Below, piece after piece: positions 35,848 to 44,190 of a stretch of DNA of 64,000 nucleotides. Within the stretch, counting starts at the first letter, position 1. Each line of letters opens with the position of its first letter. The DNA is taken from the NCBI GenBank assembly GCA_023411575.1, contig JAEYOP010000016.1, positions 427,658 to 491,657 on the forward strand. The letters are read 5' to 3'. The notes under the pieces were generated by a model. It saw nothing but the letters and a program-made list of their open reading frames with translations, was not told the DNA's origin and searched no databases. Both the position numbers and the translations under genes were made by a program. Source of the stretch: Bacillota bacterium. GTDB taxonomy: Bacteria > Bacillota > Clostridia > Acetivibrionales > DTU013.

Positions 35848-37032
35848 CTATTCTCTTACGCCAAGGTAGTTGTACACCTGACCTACCTTGCCGGTTTCTG
35901 CGATTTTCAACAATTCATTGTATACCAGTTCCAGATCGGTGGATCTTACGTCTCTTCCGCCAAGACCATAAATGTAGTTGATGACCTTAGGTGCGAAGAT
36001 GCCTTTTGCAAACATGGCGCTGGTGACATCGGAGAACAGCGGACCGCCTGCTGCGTTGAAGCTGTCTGCCTTGTCCATGACCGCGATTGCCTTGAACTTG
36101 GAAAGGGCTGCTGTGATTTCATCTACCGGGAACGGTCTGAAAACTCTGGGTTTGATCAAACCGACCTTCTTGCCCTGTGCCCTTAACTGATCCACAACAT
36201 ATTTGCCGGTACCAGCGGTGGAGTTCAGGACGACCATGCAGACTTCGGCGTCTTCCGTCTTGTATTCTTCAAACAGGCCGTACTTCCTGCCCGTCAGCTT
36301 TGCAAATTCTTCGGAGACCTTGAGGATGACCTCTTTGGCGTCCATCATTGCCTGAGCCTGCTGCCTCTTGTGCTCGAAGCAGTGGGTGAAATGATCCAGA
36401 GGACCTACTGCGATCGGGTTGTCCCTGTTCAGCAGGTAGTTCTCGGGGCTCCATTCGCCGACAAAAGCCTTGACCTTGTCGTCTTCCAGCAGCTCGATGT
36501 TTTCAATGGCGTGGGAGGTGATGAAGCCGTCCTGGCAGATCATGACCGGGAGCTGAATCTTTTCGTTTTCCCCGATCAGATTGGCCATCAGCATATTATC
36601 ATAAGCTTCCTGGTTGTTTTCGGAATAGATCTGAATCCATCCGGAATCCCTTGCGCCCATGGAATCGCTGTGGTCGTTGTGGATGTTCAGGGGACCGGAA
36701 AGGGTCCTGTTCACGCAGGCCAGAACGACGGGAAGCCTGGAGGCCGCCGCGATGTAAAGCTCTTCCCACATGAGGGCCAGGCCGTTTGCGGAAGTGGCGG
36801 TCATAGCCCTGCCGCCTGCAGCGGATGCGCCTACGCAGGCAGACATCGCACTGTGCTCGGATTCAACCGGAACAAATTCCGTGTCGACAACGCCGTCCGC
36901 CACGTAAGTGGCAAAATACTGGGGAACTTCTGTGGACGGAGTGATAGGGAATGCCGCAACTACGTCCGGATTTATCTGCTTCATGGCAACAGCGATTGCT
37001 TCGTTACCACTCATTCTTTCTCTAATAGCCAT
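35848..37032 (-). CDS. porA: Pyruvate:ferredoxin oxidoreductase alpha subunit
   Basis: 394 residues. The N-terminal pyrimidine-binding domain opens with GNEAIAVAMKQINPDVVAAFPITPSTE, and the central ATSANGLALMWEEL is characteristic of the PorA family. Start ATG 37032 follows GGGAGGCG. It lies 15 bases after porD. Separate alpha and beta subunits are found in archaea, Thermotoga and some clostridia such as Acetivibrio thermocellus, in contrast to the single fused enzyme of many other clostridia. Confidence 0.95.
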   Translation of the reverse strand: MAIRERMSGNEAIAVAMKQINPDVVAAFPITPSTEVPQYFATYVADGVVDTEFVPVESEHSAMSACVGASAAGGRAMTATSANGLALMWEELYIAAASRLPVVLACVNRTLSGPLNIHNDHSDSMGARDSGWIQIYSENNQEAYDNMLMANLIGENEKIQLPVMICQDGFITSHAIENIELLEDDKVKAFVGEWSPENYLLNRDNPIAVGPLDHFTHCFEHKRQQAQAMMDAKEVILKVSEEFAKLTGRKYGLFEEYKTEDAEVCMVVLNSTAGTGKYVVDQLRAQGKKVGLIKPRVFRPFPVDEITAALSKFKAIAVMDKADSFNAAGGPLFSDVTSAMFAKGIFAPKVINYIYGLGGRDVRSTDLELVYNELLKIAETGKVGQVYNYLGVRE

Positions 37033-37047
37033 TCTTCGTCGCCTCCC

Positions 37048-37359
37048 TTACTTGCTTTCCTCTACAAAGTCAATGGCTTTGAAAGGGCAAACCTTTACAC
37101 ATACGCCGCAGCCTTTGCAGTGGTCATAGTCAAATTCAGTTCTTTTTCCGTTCTCATCGATCAGGATGGAAGTGTCCGGACAAACAGGGTAGCACAGCAG
37201 GCACTGCTTGCATTTTTCCTGCAGCCAGATCGGCTTCATGGAGCGCCAGTCGCCCGTCTTGAAAAGATGCGCGTTGCCGGCGGAATCAATCGTGCCGCCT
37301 ATGGTTATGTCCTTCCAGTTCACGTCCGACGCCGGAACTCTCAGTTCTTTCTTGCTCAT
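37048..37359 (-). CDS. porD: Pyruvate:ferredoxin oxidoreductase delta subunit (2x 4Fe-4S)
   Basis: 103 residues. Two ferredoxin-type clusters: CKQCLLCYPVCP and CKGCGVCVKVCP. It passes electrons from the catalytic subunits to external ferredoxin. Its ATG overlaps the porC stop (ATGA), and AGGAGG lies inside the end of porC. Confidence 0.95.
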   Translation of the reverse strand: MSKKELRVPASDVNWKDITIGGTIDSAGNAHLFKTGDWRSMKPIWLQEKCKQCLLCYPVCPDTSILIDENGKRTEFDYDHCKGCGVCVKVCPFKAIDFVEESK

Positions 37360-37934
37360 AAACCCTTCACCTCCTGCATGGATCTTTCAAGCGCCTTGAT
37401 GTTGCCTTCGACAACTTCGGGCTTCTTTGCGAATTTGTGTTTGAAGGAATCCACCATATCCTTGAGGAAGAGGTCCGGATCCATAACCTTGCTGACCTTG
37501 ACTACAGCGCCGAGCATCGGCGTGTTCGGAAAATACTTTCCGAGCGTTTCGATGGAAATGGTTCTCGCGTCGATCGTGCAGACCTGTCCTTTATAACCCT
37601 TGAGAAGCGGTTTCAATTCTTCCGGAGTCTTTGTAGTGTTGATGATGATTGCGCCGGATTCCTTCAGCCCTGCCGTTACGTCAACTGCAGTAATAAGAGT
37701 ATCATCTACGACCACTACATACTCAGGTTCATAGATATTGCTGTGAATGGTAAGCCTTTCATCACTGATCCTGTTGTAAGCGGTAATTGGGGCGCCCATT
37801 CTTTCCGGACCATATTCCGGAAATCCCTGAATGTACTTGCCGGTGTTGAACGCTGCATCCGCAAGCAGCAGCGATGCGGTTTTAGCTCCCTGGCCTCCGC
37901 GTCCGTGCCATCTGATTTCGACGACCTTGCCCAT
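37356..37934 (-). CDS. porC: Pyruvate:ferredoxin oxidoreductase gamma subunit
   Basis: 192 residues. Start ATG 37934 is set by GGAGG eight bases upstream; a longer frame to 38069 would run through the promoter region. Motifs: RWHGRGGQGAKTA at the N-terminus and GFPEYGPERMGAPITA, both typical of the gamma domain that binds CoA-side features. First gene of the operon, behind a consensus promoter. Confidence 0.95.
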   Translation of the reverse strand: MGKVVEIRWHGRGGQGAKTASLLLADAAFNTGKYIQGFPEYGPERMGAPITAYNRISDERLTIHSNIYEPEYVVVVDDTLITAVDVTAGLKESGAIIINTTKTPEELKPLLKGYKGQVCTIDARTISIETLGKYFPNTPMLGAVVKVSKVMDPDLFLKDMVDSFKHKFAKKPEVVEGNIKALERSMQEVKGL

Positions 37935-38074
37935 TTTGCTAACCTCCTTCTGGTTATAAAAGCGGCAATCAAATTGCCTAAAAAATTTTACTTTACATAA
38001 ACTACTGTATGTAACTATATGATTGTGAAAACCATAACAGCAGACAGTAATATAATGTATGTCAACCACATTAA

Positions 38075-38103
38075 AGTATAATTCTTTGTTTCTTTTTTGT
38101 CAA
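38075..38103 (-). promoter_or_regulatory. Consensus sigma-A promoter of the por operon
   Basis: On the minus strand TTGACA (38098-38103), 17-base spacer, TATACT (38075-38080). A perfect -35 and near-perfect -10 suggest very strong expression, fitting a central catabolic enzyme. A leader of about 130 bases follows before porC, with no obvious structure. Confidence 0.85.
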
Positions 38104-38267
38104 GTCAACAAATTAAAAAAGCCTATTTCAATACGTTTTGAGGATGTTTTGTTGTTTATTGTATACATTAAAATGTATATTGGATTCCCTCTCCGCCGCG
38201 CCGGCAGGAGTTAAAACAGTACCGGCTTGTACAGGGGGAGCTGCCGGAAAAGGATTTTGACGCGGCG

Positions 38268-38537
38268 TTATATTCCGAAAAGGAGTTTGAGAACGACCAG
38301 CAGGACAAATCCCGGAATTCCCAGGGTCCCGACAATGAACGCCGTGTAAATGTTGAAGGCAATATGAAAGCCCACAAGGCCGCCGATCCAGTTGACCAGC
38401 AGGATCGCAACGGCGCCGAGGAGGGAGTTGAAAAGCAGCTTCAGCAGGATTTTGAGCGGAGTGAGCAGAAGCCTGCCAAGAATGAAAAGCAGGACGATTC
38501 CCACTATATACGCCAGAATTACACCGTAATCAACCAT
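38268..38537 (-). CDS. BofA-family pro-sigma-K processing inhibitor
   Basis: 89 residues, close to BofA of Bacillus (87). Two to three hydrophobic segments: VILAYIVGIVLLFILGRLL, a Lys-containing amphipathic linker, then LGAVAILLVNWIGGLVGFH and a C-terminal IPGFVLLVVLKLLFGI. In Bacillus BofA holds the SpoIVFB protease inactive in the forespore membrane. Start ATG 38537 follows GGTGGAG. It is next to a yaaL/DUF2508 gene, the same order as in Bacillus. Confidence 0.9.
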   Translation of the reverse strand: MVDYGVILAYIVGIVLLFILGRLLLTPLKILLKLLFNSLLGAVAILLVNWIGGLVGFHIAFNIYTAFIVGTLGIPGFVLLVVLKLLFGI

Positions 38538-38700
38538 AACTCCACCCGTTTCCGCAGATTGAAATAGGGCTTGTGCCGTTACCGATTTATACAATATATA
38601 TACTTGTACAATTGCCGGATTATGACTGTTGCGGCGCCGAAAGATGAACGGCCGGCTGGATGACCGGCATGCGGGGCGGCCCGGAACTCAGTACGGAGTA

Positions 38701-38997
38701 CTAGACATACCGGGCGAGCCCCTTTTGCTTGATAAGCCTCAGGAAATAGGTATATCTTGCTTCACAGGCTTTGATCTTATAGGTATAGTAATCCACGAGC
38801 ATTTCATCGCAGACATACTCGAAATTGGCGTTTGTTTCACTCCATTCCTCGCGGGCTTCCAAAGCCGCCCTGACAAGCTCCCGGTCCTCCGGGCTCAACC
38901 CCGCCGCTGCCGGCGATTTTTTTAGCTTTGCCGCCGCCCTGGCTCCCGCATTGGCCTGCGCCCCTCCGGGCTCATATTTTACCGCACCGGTTCCCAT
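38701..38997 (-). CDS. YaaL-like (DUF2508) small protein
   Basis: 98 residues. The conserved DUF2508 part is about 38-98, with LVRAALEAREEWSETNANFEYVCDEMLVDYYTYKIKACEARYTYFLRLIKQKG-type helices. The first 35 residues are an Ala/Gly/Lys-rich, probably disordered extension. The function of this family is unknown. Start ATG 38997 follows AGGGGTG. Its place upstream of bofA matches Bacillus yaaL-bofA. Confidence 0.85.
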   Translation of the reverse strand: MGTGAVKYEPGGAQANAGARAAAKLKKSPAAAGLSPEDRELVRAALEAREEWSETNANFEYVCDEMLVDYYTYKIKACEARYTYFLRLIKQKGLARYV

Positions 38998-39094
38998 GAT
39001 TCACACCCCTTATAGAGTTCTTTTTCTATAAGTATAGGCGTAAATTTACAATTATATACATTTCTTTCTCCGGGGCATTTTCGAACGGCTTTTT

Positions 39095-39682
39095 TCAGGG
39101 ATTTTCTCTCAGAAATTCGTAGACGGCCTTCGTCGTCACATACCGGAATTGTCCCCAGTCGCGCCATTTGCCGGTTATTTCACCAAGCTTCCGCACCACC
39201 GGTTCCAGGTCGTCCAGGTCCACTTCCCGGACTTCGCCGATTTCATCGTCGCTGGCATCTTCCAGCAGGCGGCCGCCGGTTTCGTCCAGGATAAACAGAT
39301 AGGAATAGAACATCACATGCTCTCTGCCGTATTCAAAGCGTATCCGGACAACGCCGCCGAAGGTCCGGATTTTGACCTCCAGCCCCAGCTCCTCCTTCAC
39401 CTCGCGGTAGACCGCCGCCAGGATGTCCTCCTTGTGTCCGATTCCGCCGGTGGGAATCCGGTAGATCCCCTTGGGATATTCGGAGCAGGTGATGGTAATG
39501 ATTTTCCCGTTGGGCCGGAGGACGCAGAATACGACCTCGCCCCGCCGGTCGTGCTGTACGGCGCTTTTCAGCCGGTTAAAGTAGCTGGGCGCTTCATACC
39601 GGACGGCAACGTCGGAAATATTTCCGCCCGAATTCAACTTTTTGCATATATCAAGATATTCCGCCTCGTTAAATACATTCAT
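39095..39682 (-). CDS. Nudix hydrolase
   Basis: 195 residues. The Nudix box is complete: GGIGHKE, seven residues, REVKEELG, with the metal-binding glutamates in place (fits Gx5Ex7REUxEExGU). The enzyme would hydrolyse a nucleoside diphosphate linked to another group; the substrate cannot be read from the sequence. The C-terminus (GQFRYVTTKAVYEFLRE) looks helical. Start ATG 39682 follows GGGGGAG. Single gene upstream of yaaL. Confidence 0.92.
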   Translation of the reverse strand: MNVFNEAEYLDICKKLNSGGNISDVAVRYEAPSYFNRLKSAVQHDRRGEVVFCVLRPNGKIITITCSEYPKGIYRIPTGGIGHKEDILAAVYREVKEELGLEVKIRTFGGVVRIRFEYGREHVMFYSYLFILDETGGRLLEDASDDEIGEVREVDLDDLEPVVRKLGEITGKWRDWGQFRYVTTKAVYEFLRENP

Positions 39683-39770
39683 GGGACCACTGACTCCCCC
39701 GCTTTGAGAAGCGCCTTTTTTCTTAATACTAAACCTTTTTACCCCGCATTTCCACTATTGTATTGCAAAT

Positions 39771-39799
39771 TTGAAAGAACAGTAACACAAACTTAATAT
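39771..39799 (+). promoter_or_regulatory. Candidate promoter of the VanW-like gene
   Basis: TTGAAA (39771-39776), 17 bases, TAATAT (39794-39799). A second -10-like TATAAT lies at 39808-39813 without a good -35. The rest of the 310-base gap between the Nudix gene and 39993 shows no other feature. Confidence 0.45.
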
Positions 39800-39992
39800 T
39801 TTTACGGTATAATATATTGTGTTTTCCAGAAACAATTGCGATAATATATAGGTTGTAAAACCCAGCAATTGGCACGCAAATACCGGGAACAAAACGGCAT
39901 TTTGAAAGTCCAATAAGATATGGCAGATCCGAATCCTATCTGTTGCAAAAGCATCTGGGTCAGAGAAGAATATGGGAACATGGAGTGGAACA

Positions 39993-41801
39993 ATGGAACC
40001 GGAAGTACAGCTCAGCCGCCCCCGCAGTAAAAAGAAGACCAAAATCCTGATTATCCTCGCCGCCTTTATTGTTCTAATGCTGGCGGCGGCAGGCACCTTC
40101 ACCGGCATGGTGCTTCAAAACGACAATGCTTATAAGGGGATCCGCATAGGCAGCCTGGATGCCTCGGGCATGAGCAGGGATGGATTGAAAAAGGCGCTGG
40201 ATGCCGAATATCAGTCCGTTGCAGACCGGCAGACCATTACCGTGAAATCGGAAAAGGCTGAGATCACTGTGGGCTTTCCCGACATTGGGGTGCGCTATGA
40301 CACCCAGGCCGCCGTAGACGCGGTTTTTGCGATAGGGCGCACCGGTACTGTGTTCGACCGCCTTTATGATATCGGAAACGCGGGAATGAACGGAATTGCG
40401 CTGGATGTCCCCCAAACCTACAACAAGGAAAAGGTGGATGCCCTTATAAATGATTTTTACAGCAGGACGCTGGTGCATGTCAGCGAGGGGGAACTCCTTG
40501 TGGCGGAAAACAGCGTTACGATACGGTCCGGCCATCACGGGGAGAATATCGACAAGGCGAAAACCCTGGAGCTGGTGACCGGCCTTATCAAAGACTGCAA
40601 GAGCGGCACCGTGGAGCCGGAGATCATCGTTACCCGGCCGGCGAAGTTTAACGTCGACGAGCTCTACAAACAAATTGTGAGCGAGCCCGAGGACGCTTCC
40701 TACCGGGTTGAGAATTCCCAGTTGGTCCTCCAGCCTCATAAAATCGGCCGCGGCATCGATAAGGCCCAACTGGAGGCGATCGTGGCGGAGCTGGAAAAAA
40801 CGGAAAGCACGGAACGCCTGCTGCCCGTAACCTTCTCCATGCCGAAAATCACGACAGAGATCGCTGCGGCAAGCTTGTTCAAGGACGAACTGGCTGCCTG
40901 GCATACCTCCTTCTCCACCGGCACGGAGAACGGGAAGAACAGGGGCTTCAATATCGGGCTGTCCGTCGCCAAGATCGACGGAATGGTGCTGGCCCCCGGC
41001 GAGACCTTCTCCTATAACGACGTAGTCGGTCCGAGGGATCTGGCCCATGGCTTCAAGATCGCCCACGTATACAGCGCCGGCAAGATCATCGACGGCGTAG
41101 GGGGCGGAATCTGCCAGGTTTCCTCCACCATGTATTCCGCCATATTGAGGGCGGATCTTGAAATCGTCGAGCGCCGGAACCACTCCTTTACGGTGGGTTA
41201 CGTGACACCGGGGCAGGATGCCACGGCATATTACGGCGGTACGGATTTCAAATTCAAGAATTCCACAAAGTGGCCCATCAAAATTCTGGCTTCCGTTAAG
41301 AACAACAAGATTTACGTTTCCCTGATGGGGACGAACGACAATCCGGGCAAAACCGTCATTATCAGCAGCAAGACCCTCAGCGAGACGCCGTATACCGTGA
41401 AATATATAGATGATCCCACCTTATCGGCCGGCACGACCAAAGAGATCCTTCCGGGCCTGAACGGCATCGTCGTGGAAACCTACAAGACGATCAAGCAGGA
41501 TGGCAAGGTCGTTTCCCAGACGAAGCTTCACACCAGCACCTATAAGATGTATCCGCAGGATCTCCTGCGCGGCACAAAGCCGGTGGCCGGAACGGCCCAG
41601 GGCGGGACAGCGGCGGGCGGAGCTGCCGGAGCAGCAGCCGGAAACAGCACGGCTGGTTCCGGTTCCGCTGTGCAGGAAGGCTCTGCCGCGCCGGTCGAAG
41701 TGCCCGTCGATGAAGCGCCGGACGGCGCCGAACAACCGACTGAAAGCGGCGCGGCGACGGATACGGCAGGCTCCTCCGGCGCAGAGCTGCCTACGCCGTA
41801 A
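39993..41801 (+). CDS. VanW/YoaR-family cell-envelope protein
   Basis: About 602 residues. A short basic cytoplasmic start (RPRSKKKTK) precedes a single membrane helix (IILAAFIVLMLAAAGTFTGMV). An extracellular peptidoglycan-binding-like region (about 45-290) follows, then the VanW domain (about 310-450) with PGETFSYNDVVGP and GGGICQVSSTMYSA, then a short G5-like region. The C-terminal 70 residues are Ala/Gly/Ser/Thr/Pro-rich and probably disordered, possibly wall-spanning. GGAGTGG lies before ATG 39993; an upstream ATG 39972 in frame is an alternative. VanW proteins occur in vancomycin clusters but most, as here, are unrelated to resistance and of unknown activity. Confidence 0.9.
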   Translation: MEPEVQLSRPRSKKKTKILIILAAFIVLMLAAAGTFTGMVLQNDNAYKGIRIGSLDASGMSRDGLKKALDAEYQSVADRQTITVKSEKAEITVGFPDIGVRYDTQAAVDAVFAIGRTGTVFDRLYDIGNAGMNGIALDVPQTYNKEKVDALINDFYSRTLVHVSEGELLVAENSVTIRSGHHGENIDKAKTLELVTGLIKDCKSGTVEPEIIVTRPAKFNVDELYKQIVSEPEDASYRVENSQLVLQPHKIGRGIDKAQLEAIVAELEKTESTERLLPVTFSMPKITTEIAAASLFKDELAAWHTSFSTGTENGKNRGFNIGLSVAKIDGMVLAPGETFSYNDVVGPRDLAHGFKIAHVYSAGKIIDGVGGGICQVSSTMYSAILRADLEIVERRNHSFTVGYVTPGQDATAYYGGTDFKFKNSTKWPIKILASVKNNKIYVSLMGTNDNPGKTVIISSKTLSETPYTVKYIDDPTLSAGTTKEILPGLNGIVVETYKTIKQDGKVVSQTKLHTSTYKMYPQDLLRGTKPVAGTAQGGTAAGGAAGAAAGNSTAGSGSAVQEGSAAPVEVPVDEAPDGAEQPTESGAATDTAGSSGAELPTP

Positions 41802-41825
41802 TGCAAACTACATTATAATACAAAT

Positions 41826-41863
41826 AAAACAGCTGCTTTTTGAAAAGGGCAGCTGTTTTTTAT
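41826..41863 (+). terminator. Terminator of the VanW-like gene
   Basis: AAAACAGCTGC (41826-41836) pairs with GCAGCTGTTTT (41849-41859), followed by T-rich sequence. It lies 24 bases after the stop, between convergent genes. Confidence 0.85.
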
Positions 41864-41881
41864 TTATTATTCGGTCATTCC

Positions 41882-42502
41882 TTAATACGCTTCTATGTTG
41901 GAAGCCCCGCTGTTCCGGAGGATGGAGGTTATGCGGTCCACCTTGTCCTCATCCGTCTTCATGCTGAACAGGATTTTTCCCTGCCGGATATCGTTCTCAT
42001 ACTTCTTGCTTTCCTTCTCCGGTATGCCAAGATCCACCAGCCCTCCCACGATGCCGCCGGTTACCGCGCCCGAAAGAAGACCGGCGATCGGCCCTGCCGC
42101 CGCAATAATACCCAGGCCCGGTATGATCAGGCTGCCCGCGCCGATCACCAGTCCGGCGATCCCGCCAAGAACTGTGCCGGTCACTACGCCGTCCGATATG
42201 TTGTCATTCACTGCGCCGGTGCCGCGGGCGCCGGTAAATCCGGCGAAATTTCCGGTTGCCGCGGTGCCGGTTCCTGTGCCTGTGGCGCCGCCGATGCCTG
42301 CAAAGCCGCCGGTTCCCGTGAAGGAGCCGCCCGTGTCGCCGCGTCCATCTTTCTCACCCGAATGGTCTCCCTGATCCGAATGGTCTCCCTGCTTTGCAAC
42401 AATGGAAATGTCGTCGGTGCGAAGCCCCTGCTCCTTTACCCTGCGCGCCGCCGTTTCAGCATTGTCGCGGTTGTCAAACAAACCAACTACCGTTTTTGAC
42501 AT
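41882..42502 (-). CDS. General-stress-protein-like membrane protein with glycine-rich insert
   Basis: 206 residues. The N-terminal ferredoxin-like segment SKTVVGLFDNRDNAETAARRVKEQGL resembles YflT/general stress protein 17M domains. A Gly/Thr/Ala-rich, collagen-like low-complexity stretch (about 40-100) follows. Next is a glycine-zipper-type hydrophobic segment (GTVLGGIAGLVIGAGSLIIPGLGIIAAAGPIAGLL), then a C-terminal domain ending ITSILRNSGASNIEAY. Start ATG 42502 follows GGAGG at seven bases. Proteins of this make-up are induced by stress, but their activity is unknown. Confidence 0.82.
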   Translation of the reverse strand: MSKTVVGLFDNRDNAETAARRVKEQGLRTDDISIVAKQGDHSDQGDHSGEKDGRGDTGGSFTGTGGFAGIGGATGTGTGTAATGNFAGFTGARGTGAVNDNISDGVVTGTVLGGIAGLVIGAGSLIIPGLGIIAAAGPIAGLLSGAVTGGIVGGLVDLGIPEKESKKYENDIRQGKILFSMKTDEDKVDRITSILRNSGASNIEAY

Positions 42503-42755
42503 GTGAAATCCTCCTTTATTGTTCAAAGATCGTTCAAAAAGCCTTCTATTTTCGCGTCTCAAATTTAGCATCTCAAATGGACGGGCATATTATTCAGCCG
42601 GGCGTCCCACCGCCGCATCCTTCTTTCGACCAATCATAATTTCTCTATATCTGAATATTGATTTTTAGTGTATAATGAATTTTTGGAGGCATTGCCCCGC
42701 TTTGCTGCTCTGGAATGACTTGTACCCCCGGCACAATACGTTTAGGAGGCGCAAG

Positions 42756-43334
42756 ATGAAGTGTTTGAAGGTTTCCCTTTCGGCCTTGCTGCTGATCGCC
42801 ATTTTCATTTTAAGCCCGCTGCAGGTCCTGGCGGAGAACGGAGCGCAGCTCCAGGACCAGGCGTCCCAGGCGCTGGTCCGGCTGGAAATCCTGAAGGCGG
42901 ATAAAAAAGGCAGCCTGCGCCTCAAAGAAAAAACGAAGCGGTACGAATTCATCACCTTCGTAAACGCTGCCATGAGCTATGACGTGGAGGCGGATTCCGC
43001 TTCCGCCGATGTGGAATTCAAAGATTTGACAAAAAAGCACGCCGCCTGGTCCCAGATCCGGGCCGCGGCGGCACACGGCCTCATCGAAGCCTATGAAGAC
43101 GGCACGATAAGGCCCGACAAGGCGATTACCGCCGGCGACGCGCTGGTAATCCTGATGAAAGCGCTTGGGTACGGGAACGACCTGGCCGGCCTGGATCACG
43201 ACGGCATCCTTGGAATGGCCGCGGAGCTTGGAATCACAAGCGATGCGGCGGCTCCGAAGTTTGAAGACGCCTTGTTGCGCGGGACTGCCGCGATTTATAT
43301 ATGCAATTTTATGTCCATTGACTTTAAGCAGTAA
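42756..43334 (+). CDS. Secreted SLH-like protein
   Basis: 192 residues. Start ATG 42756 is set by AGGAGG six bases upstream. Signal peptide about 1-26 (ending LQVLA). The mature part has two S-layer-homology-like units, the clearest being VEFKDLTKKHAAWSQIRAAAAHGLIEAYEDGTIRPDKAITAGDALVILMKALGY. SLH domains usually bind pyruvylated wall polysaccharide in sets of three; here they are incomplete, so surface retention is uncertain. It is 14 bases upstream of a membrane-protein gene, so the two are likely cotranscribed. Confidence 0.82.
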   Translation: MKCLKVSLSALLLIAIFILSPLQVLAENGAQLQDQASQALVRLEILKADKKGSLRLKEKTKRYEFITFVNAAMSYDVEADSASADVEFKDLTKKHAAWSQIRAAAAHGLIEAYEDGTIRPDKAITAGDALVILMKALGYGNDLAGLDHDGILGMAAELGITSDAAAPKFEDALLRGTAAIYICNFMSIDFKQ

Positions 43335-43348
43335 CCCGGGAGAGAAAA

Positions 43349-43840
43349 ATGCATTCAAGAAGTATGGCTTTTTTATTTACAATTATCATCGCTGCTCCGA
43401 TCGTCGCTCTTTTTTCCAATCACGAAGTGTTTTTTGCGGTAATGGCCTTTTGCATTACCATCCTGTCCTTCCGGTATTTTTACATGCTTTTTGCCGGCGA
43501 AAGCCTCCGGAGCGCCGAATCCGACGAGGAACTGGAGGAGGAACTGGAGGAGTTGATCGATATAGACGTTAAGAGGCTTGGGACTGGGCTCAGCGTAGCG
43601 AGCAACCTGCTTGCCATCCTTTTTTTCGTCTACTGCGCCTTTTATCTCGACACCATTGTTTTAAAGGCCCTCGCCTCCTTTGCAATTATTCTCCAGATCT
43701 ATTTCATCCTGAAAAAAGCGGGAAGGATCGAGCTCCCTTTCAATCCGGACAAACTGAAGCCCCAGATCATCCTGTCAAGCGTCCTGAATGTGGCCGTCGT
43801 CATTTTCACCCTCCTGAACAAGCTATATAAACTGCAATAA
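43349..43840 (+). CDS. Multi-helix membrane protein, unknown
   Basis: 163 residues with about five hydrophobic helices (near 6-22, 27-50, 80-100, 104-124, 141-159). Between the second and third lies a strongly acidic linker (SDEELEEELEELIDIDVKR). Start ATG 43349 follows GGGAGAG. No family recognised. Its close spacing to the SLH-like gene suggests a shared role at the envelope. Confidence 0.75.
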   Translation: MHSRSMAFLFTIIIAAPIVALFSNHEVFFAVMAFCITILSFRYFYMLFAGESLRSAESDEELEEELEELIDIDVKRLGTGLSVASNLLAILFFVYCAFYLDTIVLKALASFAIILQIYFILKKAGRIELPFNPDKLKPQIILSSVLNVAVVIFTLLNKLYKLQ

Positions 43841-43893
43841 TGAAATTTTTGCAAGTTCGCGACTTCACAATTGCAAATTATTTAATAAAACTA

Positions 43894-43922
43894 TTGAATA
43901 TGCTTTGCATACCTGTTATAAT
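43894..43922 (+). promoter_or_regulatory. Promoter of gltBD
   Basis: TTGAAT (43894-43899), 17-base spacer, TATAAT (43917-43922), about 270 bases before gltB, leaving a long leader. Confidence 0.75.
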
Positions 43923-44190
43923 AAAGACCACTAAACAAGGTAGAAAAAGCTGAATATTTTGCAAGCGCGATCCGCCGGACCTGTCAAATCCCACAAGAAA
44001 CTGCAACGTAGCAATTTCAGGGTCGCAGCATGAATATACTCAACGTAGAGGCATATCAAGCTTATTGTGTGCCTCTTTTCATATCCATTTTTCCACCGGG
44101 AGCGGTGGAGAAGCAAAAAGTAGTAATGCAGGAAATAATATTGTTGCCGTCATTTTAGAATAAAAATGTATTCGAAAGAGGTTGTTTTCT
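43923..44190 (+). promoter_or_regulatory. gltB leader with attenuator-like hairpins
   Basis: The leader contains a stem AGAGGCA/TGCCTCT (44047-44053 with 44070-44076) followed by TTT, a second stem CCACCG/CGGTGG near 44092-44108, and the octamer CAACGTAG twice. The first stem could act as an intrinsic terminator controlled by an alternative fold. No T-box signature or glutamine-riboswitch consensus is recognised. The regulatory role is inferred. Confidence 0.4.

Noticed and set aside
39993..41801. Vancomycin-resistance function for the VanW-like gene
   Set aside because: No vanA/H/X/R/S genes are near; isolated VanW/YoaR-like proteins are common in Bacillota without resistance.
43923..44190. 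T-box or glutamine riboswitch in the gltB leader
   Set aside because: The T-box sequence and the conserved glutamine-riboswitch words are not found; kept only as an unclassified leader.
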